NCBI RefSeq assembly: GCF_000316625.1
Contig: NC_019676.1
Span: 4,668,501 to 4,732,500, forward strand
Length of the DNA stretch: 64,000 nucleotides
Reading direction: 5' to 3'
DNA from: Nostoc sp. PCC 7107
Lineage (GTDB): Bacteria > Cyanobacteriota > Cyanobacteriia > Cyanobacteriales > Nostocaceae
Position numbers and translations under genes: made by a program. Positions 8,304 through 16,960 of this stretch are shown piece after piece (positions within the stretch are counted from its first letter, which is position 1; each line of letters begins with the position of its first letter). The notes under the pieces are model-generated. The model was not told the origin of the DNA and searched no databases. It was given only the letters and a program-made list of their open reading frames with translations.

Positions 8304-10088
8304 CTATTTTGTGATTTTTATTTCGTAAATATTCCAAAATGCGCCACTCAATGCAGAGTAATTAATGCCTTCAAAGCGATTGCGAACTGCTGTCATGGCT
8401 AAGGGATTCACTAAATAAATAAAAGGCAAGTTTTCTTGGGTAATTTGTTGAGTTTTGCCATAAATTTGTTTAACTTTTGCCTCATCAAATTCTTGAGTAG
8501 CTTGGATGTAAAGTTTCCCAATTTCTATTTCCCAAGGAGACACTTCCCTTCCTTCAATGGGTTTTTGACCAGGTTGAGGCTTTTGATTAAACATGTGTAA
8601 TCCGCCTTCAGGAGACCAAACATTTGCTCCATCATTTGGTTCTAAACCACCTGTTAAACCGAGTAACGAAGCTTCCCAATCTAAAGTATTAGACAGTTTA
8701 TCTGTATAAGTACTCCAGGCAATGGGAGTGAAATCAACCTGCATCCCAATTTTAGCCAAATCTTGTTTAATCTGCGCTCCCATTGCTTCCCGGATTTTGT
8801 TACCAGAATTAGTCAGTAAAGTAAAACGTACACGATTACCTTCAGCATCTAGTAATTGCCCTTGTTGATTATATTTAAATCCCGCTTTGATGAGTAATTG
8901 CTTGGCTTTTTCTAGATCAAAACTATAAGTCTTTAGTCCTTCTTCTGGCGCAAGATAATATGGACTCTGCACTGTCACAGGTGAATTTTGTGGCTTTCCT
9001 AAACCGCGAAAAGTATTATTAATCATTGTTTGGCGGTCAATAGCATAAGCAACCGCCTGACGGAATTCTACTGTATTAAACCAACGTGATTTTATTGGGT
9101 CTACCAGTGGTTTGCCGTTCCTTTTACCCTTATTTAAATTAAACAGAATAAAGCTAGTACCAGTTGAAGGCTCATTACCATAAATTTTAAAATTTCCCTG
9201 CTTTTCTTGCACTTTTAGCAAAGAAAAGTAATCAGGTGAGATACCCACAGTATCTAATCCACCAGAACGAAATTGCAGCAAAGAAGTATCTGTATTTTCG
9301 ATAATTTGCCAAACTAAACGTTCAATATAAGGCTGGGAGTTTCCTTGATCATCTTTACGCCAATAATAGGGGTTACGTCGGAACACAACACGCTGACTAG
9401 TGTCATAACGCTCAAGTTTGTAAGGGCCATTGACGACAATTTCTTCAGCAGGACTATCAACACCCCACTTGGCCAAAAATATTGGCTTTCCTTCGCTGTC
9501 TTTCTGCTGCACATATTTTTGCAAAGCGTGTGCAGGTAATATAGGAGTACCTGTATTTAACAGAAAAGGTCTAAAGGGTTCTGGTAAAGTAAATTCTACT
9601 CGTCGTTCATCTATTTTGCGGATAGTAGGTAGTTTTCGACTAATACCAATTCTAAAAGCATCTCTGACATCTGTCGGAATGGCTTCATTGAAATAAACAT
9701 CGTTGTAAGTAAATGCAACATCATTGGCTGTGAGTGGCTGACCATCAGACCATTTTAAATCGGGACGCAGAGTAAAAGTAAACTTCAATTTATCTTCAGA
9801 AATTTGCCAAGACTCTGCTAATCTTGGCTCAACTTTGCCAGTAATAGGATTTTGGTCAATCAAACCTTCGTAAGTCAATCCAAAAATGTTGGGTGATTCT
9901 TGACTAAGAGGATAGTTAAATGTTTTGGGATCACTCAGAATACTACTTACTATTTGAGGTATTTGTGCCGCCGAAGTTTTAAAGTTACTAGGGTTACAAG
10001 CAGCAAGAGTCATTGCTGTGAATGCAAATAAAATTATGAGTATCCAAGAATGTTTAATTCTAGGCAAGTTATATTTAAGAATTTGCAT
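8304..10088 (-). CDS. ABC transporter substrate-binding lipoprotein, peptide/nickel family (SBP family 5)
   Basis: A 594-residue extracytoplasmic binding protein. The N-terminus carries a hydrophobic signal followed by the lipobox LAAC (Cys near residue 31), so it is lipid-anchored after cleavage. The body matches SBP family 5 (OppA/DppA-like), with SQESPNIFGLTYEGLI, LAESWQISEDKLKFTFTL, KWSDGQPLTANDVAFTY and the late AYAIDRQTMINN segment. Such proteins capture oligopeptides or related solutes for an Opp/Dpp-type permease. No permease or ATPase genes adjoin it, so the partner complex must be elsewhere. The ligand cannot be inferred. Confidence 0.9.
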   Translation of the reverse strand: MQILKYNLPRIKHSWILIILFAFTAMTLAACNPSNFKTSAAQIPQIVSSILSDPKTFNYPLSQESPNIFGLTYEGLIDQNPITGKVEPRLAESWQISEDKLKFTFTLRPDLKWSDGQPLTANDVAFTYNDVYFNEAIPTDVRDAFRIGISRKLPTIRKIDERRVEFTLPEPFRPFLLNTGTPILPAHALQKYVQQKDSEGKPIFLAKWGVDSPAEEIVVNGPYKLERYDTSQRVVFRRNPYYWRKDDQGNSQPYIERLVWQIIENTDTSLLQFRSGGLDTVGISPDYFSLLKVQEKQGNFKIYGNEPSTGTSFILFNLNKGKRNGKPLVDPIKSRWFNTVEFRQAVAYAIDRQTMINNTFRGLGKPQNSPVTVQSPYYLAPEEGLKTYSFDLEKAKQLLIKAGFKYNQQGQLLDAEGNRVRFTLLTNSGNKIREAMGAQIKQDLAKIGMQVDFTPIAWSTYTDKLSNTLDWEASLLGLTGGLEPNDGANVWSPEGGLHMFNQKPQPGQKPIEGREVSPWEIEIGKLYIQATQEFDEAKVKQIYGKTQQITQENLPFIYLVNPLAMTAVRNRFEGINYSALSGAFWNIYEIKITK

Positions 10089-10169
10089 AGTTTTGAAATG
10101 CGAGAAGATTTACTGCTGCACTGAATAATATCTGGTTTACTTCTATAGTCGCCACATTCAAACGCTAAA

Positions 10170-10652
10170 TTAATCAGTAGCGACAAGTAAGACTACAGCA
10201 TAAGCACAAATGCCTTCCTCTCTGCCTACTGGGCCGAGCTTTTCGTTGGTGGTAGCTTTGATACCAATTTGATTAGGTTGCAATTCTAAAACAGTGGCTA
10301 GTTTACTACGCATTTTCTCGATATGCGGTTTTAACTTTGGGCGTTCGGCCACCACTACTGAATCAATATTGCCTATCTGCCAACCTTGCTCTTGAATTAG
10401 CTGATGTACTTGAGTCAAAAGTATTAAACTATCTGCACCTGCCCATTGGGGATCACTAGGGGGAAAGTAATGGCCAATATCTCCCAAAGATAAAGCTCCG
10501 AGCATAGCATCCATAATGGCGTGAGTTAATACATCAGCGTCACTGTGTCCTAGTAAACCCAATTCGTGGGGAATGTGAATTCCACCTAAAATTAAAGCGC
10601 GATCGCTCACCAATCTGTGAATGTCGTAGCCATTACCAATTCTGATGTTCAT
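10170..10652 (-). CDS. ispF: 2-C-methyl-D-erythritol 2,4-cyclodiphosphate synthase
   Basis: A 160-residue IspF, which cyclises CDP-methylerythritol 2-phosphate to the cyclodiphosphate in the plastid-type (MEP) isoprenoid pathway. The zinc-site signature is intact: GNGYDIHRL (Asp and His near residues 9-11) and [20 protein letters not shown] (His near 43), plus [17 protein letters not shown] at the C-terminus. Length is standard. It follows trmD by 20 bases on the same strand and is probably co-transcribed with it. Its products feed carotenoids, the phytyl chain of chlorophyll and hopanoids. Confidence 0.95.
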   Translation of the reverse strand: MNIRIGNGYDIHRLVSDRALILGGIHIPHELGLLGHSDADVLTHAIMDAMLGALSLGDIGHYFPPSDPQWAGADSLILLTQVHQLIQEQGWQIGNIDSVVVAERPKLKPHIEKMRSKLATVLELQPNQIGIKATTNEKLGPVGREEGICAYAVVLLVATD

Positions 10653-10672
10653 AGTTAATAATCAATAAGTTA

Positions 10673-11380
10673 TTATCCTTTGCTCCCCTGCTTTTTCTCC
10701 TCTTGCCATTTTTCCAGTAAATCGGGACGGCGATCGCCTGTGCGTTTAATTTGTTGTTCATAACGCCAACGAGCGATCGCGGCGTGATTCCCAGAAAGTA
10801 AGACATCTGGTACTTTCCAGCCGCGAAAATTAGCAGGACGGGTATATTGAGGATAATCTAGTAAACCCTCTTCAAAACTTTCAGCTTTCAGAGACTCTAC
10901 CTTACCCACAGTTCCCGGTAACAAGCGCACCACACCATTAATTAAAGCCATTGCCGGAATTTCGCCACCCGTGAGAATAAAATCTCCCAAAGAGACTTCC
11001 CGTGTCACTAAATGTTGGACTCGATCATCTACCCCTTCATAATGTCCACAGATAACGACTAATTGGTCATAATTAGTCGCCAACTCCCGCAACAGAGGTT
11101 GATCGATAGTTTGACCTTGTGGACTCATCAAAATGATCTCTCTGCGAGGTAAACAGGGTAGCGACTCCACCGCACCAAAAATTGGTTCTGGCTTCATCAG
11201 CATCCCCACCCCACCTCCGTAGGGTTCATCATCTACCTTGCGGTGTTTGTCATTGGTAAAATCTCTGGGATTGACTAAATTCACTTGGGCAATTTGTTTG
11301 GCTAAAGCTTTACCCAACAGCCCAGAACTGAGAACTGAGGTAAAACAATCAGGAAAAAGCGTAACTATATCAAAGCGCAC
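10673..11380 (-). CDS. trmD: tRNA (guanine37-N1)-methyltransferase
   Basis: A 235-residue SPOUT-class methyltransferase. The trefoil-knot S-adenosylmethionine site is visible as LVVICGHYEGVDDRV and EVSLGDFILTGGEIPAM; the N-terminal MRFDIVTLFPDCF and the late DYPQYTRPANFRGWKVPDVL are typical. It methylates G37 next to the anticodon and prevents +1 frameshifting. It starts the trmD-ispF pair. Upstream lies the cphBA control region, so the two transcription units diverge from about 11.4 kb. Confidence 0.95.
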   Translation of the reverse strand: MRFDIVTLFPDCFTSVLSSGLLGKALAKQIAQVNLVNPRDFTNDKHRKVDDEPYGGGVGMLMKPEPIFGAVESLPCLPRREIILMSPQGQTIDQPLLRELATNYDQLVVICGHYEGVDDRVQHLVTREVSLGDFILTGGEIPAMALINGVVRLLPGTVGKVESLKAESFEEGLLDYPQYTRPANFRGWKVPDVLLSGNHAAIARWRYEQQIKRTGDRRPDLLEKWQEEKKQGSKG

Positions 11381-11476
11381 AGTAATTCGTATTCGAGAAC
11401 ACTAATCTTAAAATTGAATGTCTAGTAAACACAAGCAGCAAATGTAGGTTACAACTACAGATAAACTTAATCAATA

Positions 11477-11490
11477 GTATCTAAAAGTAC
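11477..11490. promoter_or_regulatory. NtcA-type binding site (GTA-N8-TAC) upstream of cphBA
   Basis: GTATCTAAAAGTAC is an exact GTAN8TAC palindrome, the target of the nitrogen regulator NtcA. It lies about 560 bases upstream of the cphB start and about 100 bases upstream of trmD. Six fixed bases occur by chance about once per 4 kb, so the match alone is weak. The case rests on cphBA operons of Anabaena being known NtcA targets with several start sites. No canonical -10 lies at the usual 22-base distance. Confidence 0.5.
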
Positions 11491-11623
11491 TAGAACTATT
11501 GATTTTTAGTGGCAACCAAAGTTTTTCTAATCACTTAATTTATGTTTAAATATTGTGACAACTACATTTAAATTAATAATCTGACGAAAGTTAACAACTT
11601 CCAGGATGTATTGAGCCAGACCT

Positions 11624-11870
11624 AGAAACAGCGTGTTAAGACCTGCTCACACCCAACCCCAGAAAGGAAACTTAGTTCCCAAATTCTCCCAGGAACCCTA
11701 GCGCCTAAACAATCTTCTGCCAGTCTGGAACCGTGAACAGGTGAACAACAAGGCGCTGGCTTTGAGGAAAGGCAATAGACACATGAAAAATAAAAACTTC
11801 ATGTGCCTCAAGCGAGAAGCCAAGTTGGCAGAAATTGCCCCTTGCAACTTCCAAAAAGTGTCCTCTTAAG
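11624..11870 (+). promoter_or_regulatory. Structured leader or small RNA upstream of cphB
   Basis: About 250 bases with several nested pairings and no convincing frame. AGCGCCT (11700-11706 region) pairs with AGGCGCT (about 11750-11757). GGCTT and TTGAGG (from about 11758) pair with CCTCAA and AAGCC (to 11821) and enclose CACATGAA/TTCATGTG. AAGTTG...CAACTT (11822-11850) forms a third hairpin. CTGCCA (near 11717) can also pair with TGGCAG (near 11826), which would give a pseudoknot or an alternative fold. The segment is richer in G+C than its flanks. It matches no RNA family I could recognise by eye. It may be a long regulatory 5' leader or a separate small RNA. Confidence 0.45.
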
Positions 11871-11917
11871 AAAGCAAAATGCCCAAAGCATTAGGATACT
11901 GAACCTTGTTAAGTTCA

Positions 11918-12007
11918 CACGCCATTTGCTACAAGCCGGGGAACCCCTCCAACGCAATGGCTCACGCCATTCGCCATAAGCCGGGGAACCCGTCCACAGC
12001 GATGGCT
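11918..12007. repeat. Two 45-bp direct repeats in the cphB leader
   Basis: Copy 1 (11918-11962) and copy 2 (11963-12007) abut and differ at only a few positions; both run from CACGCCATT through AAGCCGGGGAACCC to ATGGCT. In each copy GCCAT and ATGGC at the ends can pair, so each unit can form a hairpin. The repeats are open in the cphB frame and would add HKPGNPSTAMA-like sequence to the protein if a TTG at 11906 were used. That looks like translated repeat, not real protein. This is a Nostoc-type intergenic repeat. Confidence 0.7.
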
Positions 12008-12034
12008 CCTGAAGTTGTTGACAGGAGAGACAAA

Positions 12035-12898
12035 ATGCAGCAATTACAAGCTAAATCGCTGGAAATGAGGACACCCCAAGCAACTAAAACCGCTGTTATG
12101 GTCATCGGAGGCGCTGAAGATAAAGTTCATGGGCGCGAAATCCTAAGAACTTTCTTTGGCCGTGCTGGTGCTAGTAAGGCTTATATTACAATTGTTCCAT
12201 CAGCCTCCCGCGAACCCGCTATCATCGGTGGTCGGTATATTCGCATTTTTGAGGAGATGGGTGCTGAAAAAGTTGAGATTTTAGATATTCGTGAGCGGGA
12301 ACAATGCGAATCCTCCCAGATCAAGGCATCTCTAGAGGCGTGTAGCGGGGTATTTCTGACAGGAGGAGACCAACTACGTCTTTGTGGCGTATTGGCAGAC
12401 ACACCAGCGATGGAAATTATCCGTCAGCGGGTAAGAGGTGGACAGTTAACCTTAGCAGGTACTAGTGCTGGTGCGGCAGTAATGGGGCATCACATGATTG
12501 CTGGTGGCGGTAGTGGCGAAACACCAAATCGCTCTTTAGTTGACATGGCAACGGGTTTAGGATTTATTCCTGAAGTAATTGTCGATCAACACTTCCACAA
12601 CCGTAATCGTATAGGTCGTCTGCTGAGTGCGATCGCCTCTCATCCAGACAGACTGGGAATCGGTATCGATGAAGATACCTGTGCTGTATTTGAACGCGAT
12701 GGTTGGCTACAAGTCATGGGCAAAGGCAGTGTCACCATTGTCGACCCCACTGAACTGACCCACACCAATGAACCCCATGTTGGTGCTAATGAACCATTGA
12801 CATTGCATAACTTACGTCTGCATATCCTCAGCTATGGCGATCGTTTCCACTTGTACCAGCGGACTGTATTGCCTGCGGTACACCGGATCTCCAGCTGA
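12035..12898 (+). CDS. cphB: Cyanophycinase
   Basis: A 287-residue serine exopeptidase (family S51) that degrades cyanophycin to beta-Asp-Arg dipeptides in the cytoplasm. The nucleophile motif GTSAGAAVM places the catalytic Ser near residue 144. The opening TAVMVIGGAEDKVHG, the GVFLTGGDQLRL segment and DQHFHNRNRIGRL complete the family pattern. I start at ATG 12035 because AGGAG lies 9 bases upstream and MQQLQAKSLEMRTPQATKT matches known CphB N-termini; the frame is open upstream only through repeats. cphA follows after 170 bases on the same strand, the standard cphBA operon. Expression probably responds to nitrogen status. Confidence 0.93.
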   Translation: MQQLQAKSLEMRTPQATKTAVMVIGGAEDKVHGREILRTFFGRAGASKAYITIVPSASREPAIIGGRYIRIFEEMGAEKVEILDIREREQCESSQIKASLEACSGVFLTGGDQLRLCGVLADTPAMEIIRQRVRGGQLTLAGTSAGAAVMGHHMIAGGGSGETPNRSLVDMATGLGFIPEVIVDQHFHNRNRIGRLLSAIASHPDRLGIGIDEDTCAVFERDGWLQVMGKGSVTIVDPTELTHTNEPHVGANEPLTLHNLRLHILSYGDRFHLYQRTVLPAVHRISS

Positions 12899-13068
12899 CG
12901 GGATAGAGTATCCGAGGTTACACTGAGTTGATCGCGTATATTTCTAGCGATAGAAAAAATTAACGGAATACCATGTAAACAGAAAAAACTGTTTACCATG
13001 AACAGTTTAGCGATCAAATCCAGTAAGAAACTAGAATTTTGGTTCCGAATCTCCATCTACCTATTCCC

Positions 13069-15777
13069 ATGAGAATCCTCAAGATCCAGACCTTACGCGG
13101 CCCAAACTACTGGAGCATTCGACGCCACAAACTGATCGTCATGCGCCTCGATTTAGAGAACCTTGCCGAGACACCCTCAAATGAAATCCCTGGATTTTAT
13201 GAAGGATTAGTTGAGGCGTTGCCAAGTCTGGAGGGTCACTATTGTTCGCCTGGCTGTCATGGTGGTTTTCTGATGCGGGTACGAGAAGGTACCATGATGG
13301 GTCATATTGTAGAACACGTAGCCTTAGAACTCCAGGAACTAGCTGGAATGCACGTAGGCTTCGGTCGCACCCGTGAAACTTCCACCCCCGGCGTTTATCA
13401 GGTAGTCATTGAGTACCTGAACGAGGAAGCGGGACGCTATGCTGGCAGAGCCGCAGTCAGGCTGTGTCAAAGCATTGTAGATCGCGGCCGCTATCCCAAG
13501 GCAGAACTAGAACAAGATATCCAAGACCTGAAAGATTTCTGGCGTGACGCTTCTTTAGGCCCCTCTACAGAAGCAATTATCAAAGAAGCAGAAAAAAGAG
13601 GCATTCCCTGGATGCAGCTGGGAGCGCGTTTTTTGATTCAGCTGGGCTACGGCGTGAACCAAAAACGGATGCAGGCAACCATGACTGATAAAACCGGCAT
13701 TTTGGGAGTGGAACTAGCTTGTGATAAAGAAGCGACAAAGCGCATCCTAGCCGCAGCTGGTGTCCCAGTACCCAGAGGTACCGTCATTAACTTTTTGGAT
13801 GATTTGGAAGAAGCAATTGAATACGTTGGTGGCTATCCCATCGTAATTAAGCCACTAGACGGCAATCATGGACGAGGCATCACCATTGATATTAGAAATT
13901 GGGAAGAAGCAGAAGCAGCCTATGAAGCTGCCAGACAAGTTTCCCGATCAATAATTGTTGAGCGATATTATGTTGGGCGCGATCATCGAGTACTCGTGGT
14001 AGATGGCAAAGTAGTGGCCGTAGCCGAACGTGTGCCTGCTCATGTCGTTGGTGATGGTAGATCCACGATCACCGAATTAATTGAAGAAACCAACAAAGAC
14101 CCCAATCGAGGTGACGGACACGATAAGGTTCTGACCAAAATTGAACTAGACCGCACTAGTTACCAACTGCTAGAACGGCAAGGTCATACCCTCAATAGTG
14201 TGCTACAGAAGGGAACTATTTGTTACCTTCGAGCTACCGCCAATCTCAGTACAGGTGGCATTGCTGTAGACCGGACTGACGAAATCCACCCAGAAAACCT
14301 TTGGATTGCTCAAAGGGTAGTTAGGAGTATTGGGTTGGATATTGCTGGCTTAGACATCGTCACCACAGATATTAGCCGCCCCTTGCGTGAAGTAGATGGG
14401 GTAATTGTGGAAGTCAACGCTGCTCCTGGTTTTCGGATGCACGTTGCCCCCAGTTCTGGGATTCCTCGCAACGTTGCTGGTGCAGTGATGGATATGCTGT
14501 TCCCCAATGAACAGTCTAGCCGGATTCCCCTCCTCAGCATCACTGGTACAAATGGTAAAACCACCACAACCCGATTGCTGGCACATATTTATAAACAAAC
14601 GGGTAAAGTAGTCGGCTATACAACTACAGATGGAACTTATATTGGTGATTATTTAGTAGAGGCAGGAGACAACACAGGCCCGCAAAGCGCCCATCTGATC
14701 CTGCAAGATCCAACTGTAGAAGTAGCTGTATTAGAAAGCGCACGTGGTGGTATTTTGCGTTCCGGCTTAGGGTTTGAAGCAGCAAATGTGGGTATTGTGT
14801 TGAATGTAGCGGCCGATCATTTAGGTATAGGTGATATTGATACCATCGATCAATTAGCCAACCTCAAGAGTGTAGTTGCCGAAGCCATATATCCTGATGG
14901 CTATGCCGTACTCAATGCTGATGATCGCCGCGTGGCTGCAATGGCAGAAAAAACCAAGGCAAACGTTGCCTACTTCACCATGAACCCAGACTCAGAATTA
15001 GTCCGCAAGCACATTCAACAGGGTGGAGTAGCCGCAGTTTACGAAAACGGTTATCTGTCAATTGTCAAGGGCGACTGGACACACCGCATTGAAAGGGCAG
15101 AACAAATACCATTGACAATGGGCGCACGCGCGCCGTTTATGATTGCCAACGCCTTAGCCGCCGGCTTGGCAGCCTTTGTGCAGAATGTCACCATTGAGCA
15201 GATTCGCGCTGGTTTAAGGACATTCCGGGCTTCCGTCAGCCAAACACCAGGAAGGATGAACCTATTTAATTTAGGTACTTTCCACGCCTTGGTAGACTAC
15301 GCCCACAACCCAGCCAGTTACGAAGCCGTGGGTGCATTTGTGCGTAACTGGAACAATGGACAGAGAATTGGGGTAGTTGGTGGCCCTGGCGATCGCCGTG
15401 ACGAAGACTTTGTTACTTTGGGTAAACTAGCCGCTGATATTTTCGACTACATCATCGTTAAAGAAGATGATGACACGCGCGGTAGACCACGGGGATCGGC
15501 TTCTCAATTGATTATGAAGGGGATTACTCAAGTTAAACCCGACGCACGCTGCGAGGTAATAATGGACGAAACCCAAGCCATCAACAAAGGTTTGGATATG
15601 GCTCCAGAAAACGGCCTAGTGGTAATTTTGCCAGAGAGCGTGAGCCGCGCAATTAAGTTAATTAAAGCACGTGGTCTAGTTAAGGAGGAAGTTCCTCTAC
15701 AAAATACTCCTACAACCACAGAAAACCAAAATCAAAATGGGGTGTCACCTTCCTCGGTGATCAACACATTGTTCTAA
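13069..15777 (+). CDS. cphA: Cyanophycin synthetase
   Basis: A 902-residue enzyme that polymerises aspartate and arginine into cyanophycin without ribosomes, using ATP. Domains in order are an N-terminal cyanophycin-specific domain (about 1-160), an ATP-grasp ligase (about 215-470, with the Gly-rich GNHGRGITIDI and VEVNAAPGFRMH) and a Mur ligase-like domain (about 485-870) with the P-loop ITGTNGKTTTTRLL near 490. The C-terminal 25 residues are Asn/Gln/Thr-rich and variable. I start at ATG 13069 (MRILKIQTLRGPNYWS), the usual N-terminus; ten residues upstream are not conserved-looking. Arginine for the polymer comes from the pathway ending in argH in this same window. A strong terminator follows. 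Confidence 0.96.
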   Translation: MRILKIQTLRGPNYWSIRRHKLIVMRLDLENLAETPSNEIPGFYEGLVEALPSLEGHYCSPGCHGGFLMRVREGTMMGHIVEHVALELQELAGMHVGFGRTRETSTPGVYQVVIEYLNEEAGRYAGRAAVRLCQSIVDRGRYPKAELEQDIQDLKDFWRDASLGPSTEAIIKEAEKRGIPWMQLGARFLIQLGYGVNQKRMQATMTDKTGILGVELACDKEATKRILAAAGVPVPRGTVINFLDDLEEAIEYVGGYPIVIKPLDGNHGRGITIDIRNWEEAEAAYEAARQVSRSIIVERYYVGRDHRVLVVDGKVVAVAERVPAHVVGDGRSTITELIEETNKDPNRGDGHDKVLTKIELDRTSYQLLERQGHTLNSVLQKGTICYLRATANLSTGGIAVDRTDEIHPENLWIAQRVVRSIGLDIAGLDIVTTDISRPLREVDGVIVEVNAAPGFRMHVAPSSGIPRNVAGAVMDMLFPNEQSSRIPLLSITGTNGKTTTTRLLAHIYKQTGKVVGYTTTDGTYIGDYLVEAGDNTGPQSAHLILQDPTVEVAVLESARGGILRSGLGFEAANVGIVLNVAADHLGIGDIDTIDQLANLKSVVAEAIYPDGYAVLNADDRRVAAMAEKTKANVAYFTMNPDSELVRKHIQQGGVAAVYENGYLSIVKGDWTHRIERAEQIPLTMGARAPFMIANALAAGLAAFVQNVTIEQIRAGLRTFRASVSQTPGRMNLFNLGTFHALVDYAHNPASYEAVGAFVRNWNNGQRIGVVGGPGDRRDEDFVTLGKLAADIFDYIIVKEDDDTRGRPRGSASQLIMKGITQVKPDARCEVIMDETQAINKGLDMAPENGLVVILPESVSRAIKLIKARGLVKEEVPLQNTPTTTENQNQNGVSPSSVINTLF

Positions 15778-15805
15778 CCAAAAGACAATAATTCATTTTT
15801 CTGCA

Positions 15806-15840
15806 ATAAAGGCGCGATATTTTCGCGCCTTTATTTTTTA
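15806..15840 (+). terminator. Intrinsic terminator of cphBA
   Basis: ATAAAGGCGCGA (15806-15817) pairs perfectly with TCGCGCCTTTAT (15823-15834) around a 5-base loop, then TTTTTA. It begins 28 bases after the cphA stop. Confidence 0.9.
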
Positions 15841-16387
15841 ACTATACTCATTACTGAGTCTGGTAAAAGGGGGTTATTAGACAATGCAGTTCAGTTAACA
15901 GATTTTTACTGGATTGTGTCGGAAAAACCAAGAATTGGGGGATTCTCCCCCATACCCCCGATTGGGGAACGGTTGCGTCCCCCAAACCCCCTCCAAATAT
16001 TTCTGCGGTTTTTTGCTTAGTCTCTGGAGTTTTTAACTCTATTCAATATTTGGTCTTTCCTATCAAGGTGTAAGTCCTAGATTCAGCAATTCTTGATGAT
16101 CTGGTTGATCGCTGAAACAGCGCAAAATCTTTCTGAATTTATTTTTGCTGTCCTAGATTATTAGATTCAATTTCAATTCAAAATTGGTGGATTAAGTAGA
16201 ACGGTGTAAATAAACCGAACTATGTAACAAAAAGTAAAGTGGCTTGAAAACCTCTTCCCTCCTGCCCTTCAGGTTCGGCAGTCCCTCATCTCCTGACGGA
16301 GACGCTACGCGAACGACGGGAACCGCAAAGACGGCGGCTACCTCACCTCCTGCCTTGTAATAACGACAATTTTTAACACCTACCTAC
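15841..16387. other. Gene-free stretch with Nostoc-type interspersed repeats
   Basis: No supported gene. Around 15936-16007 there is a C/G-run repeat in which GGGGGATTCTCCCCC folds on itself, followed by further CCCCC and GGGG runs. Around 16255-16350 lies another repeat type with TGACGGAGACGCTACGCGAACG, a string I recognise from many Nostoc intergenic regions. The rest is AT-rich. The stretch separates the terminated cphBA unit from the convergent tatA gene. Confidence 0.5.
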
Positions 16388-16561
16388 TTATTCCTGTTCT
16401 TTTTCCGAACTCGTTTCATCATTCGGAGTGTTCAATTCTTCCTTAAAACCCCTTAGCGTTTTGCCTAGTGCATTTCCCAATTCAGGAATTTTTTTAGGGC
16501 CAAAAATGAGCAGGGCAACTATGGCAATTACACCAACTTCTGGCCATCCTAGTCCAAACAT
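16388..16561 (-). CDS. tatA: Twin-arginine translocase subunit TatA/E
   Basis: A 57-residue protein from ATG 16561, with GAGGAA 8 bases upstream. An N-terminal helix (MFGLGWPEVGVIAIVALLIF) is followed by the hinge GPKKIPELGNALGKTLRGFK and a short acidic tail ending SSEKEQE. This is the exact TatA/TatE architecture: one membrane anchor, an FGP hinge and an amphipathic helix. TatA oligomers form the pore that exports folded proteins carrying twin-arginine signals across the thylakoid or plasma membrane. It is at the short end for TatA. tatC is not nearby. Confidence 0.9.
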   Translation of the reverse strand: MFGLGWPEVGVIAIVALLIFGPKKIPELGNALGKTLRGFKEELNTPNDETSSEKEQE

Positions 16562-16731
16562 ATAGAGTTCCTCTATGTTATTTTTATTTTTTAATCTACT
16601 ATTCTAGATGAAGAGTTTTGATCAACTTCTCTAGGATGTTGCGTTTTCAATTACAATTAACACTAAATATATAGCATTCTTAAATCATAGATGAATAAAA
16701 ATATTCCTGACTTATCGCAGAAGTTGGGGAT

Positions 16732-16929
16732 CTAACGTCCTCGCTCTTTCTTGCTTATATTCATCCCAAGATATAGTACTGTTAGTTTTTGAGCTTGCGA
16801 TTTCATCACAAGCATATCTTCTTCATCTTCTAGTAGTTCTAAAACTTTTTCTAGAGTACTTTCAGGAGCCATGTTTAAATGTGCTGGAATGAGTTTTAGT
16901 AACGATTGTCTTTTATTTGAATTTTCCAC
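16732..16929 (-). CDS. Small protein of unknown function downstream of the kinase gene
   Basis: A possible 65-residue protein starting at GTG 16929, with GAGAG a few bases upstream and only 31 bases after the stop of the kinase gene on the same strand. It contains a Leu/Glu-rich helix (LEKVLELLEDEEDML) and a basic end (KKERGR). I recognise no family. Co-transcription with the kinase is plausible. The short length and GTG start leave real doubt. Confidence 0.4.
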   Translation of the reverse strand: MENSNKRQSLLKLIPAHLNMAPESTLEKVLELLEDEEDMLVMKSQAQKLTVLYLGMNISKKERGR

Positions 16930-16960
16930 GTTTCACATCTCTCAATATGAGCCAGTTTAT

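Noticed and set aside
11750-11830. cphB leader considered as RNase P, SRP or tmRNA
   Set aside because: A GAGGAAAG string recalls RNase P, but the other universal RNase P, SRP and tmRNA motifs are absent.
12832-13056. 74-codon minus-strand frame between cphB and cphA
   Set aside because: It is antisense to the end of cphB and the operon spacer, with no family signal.
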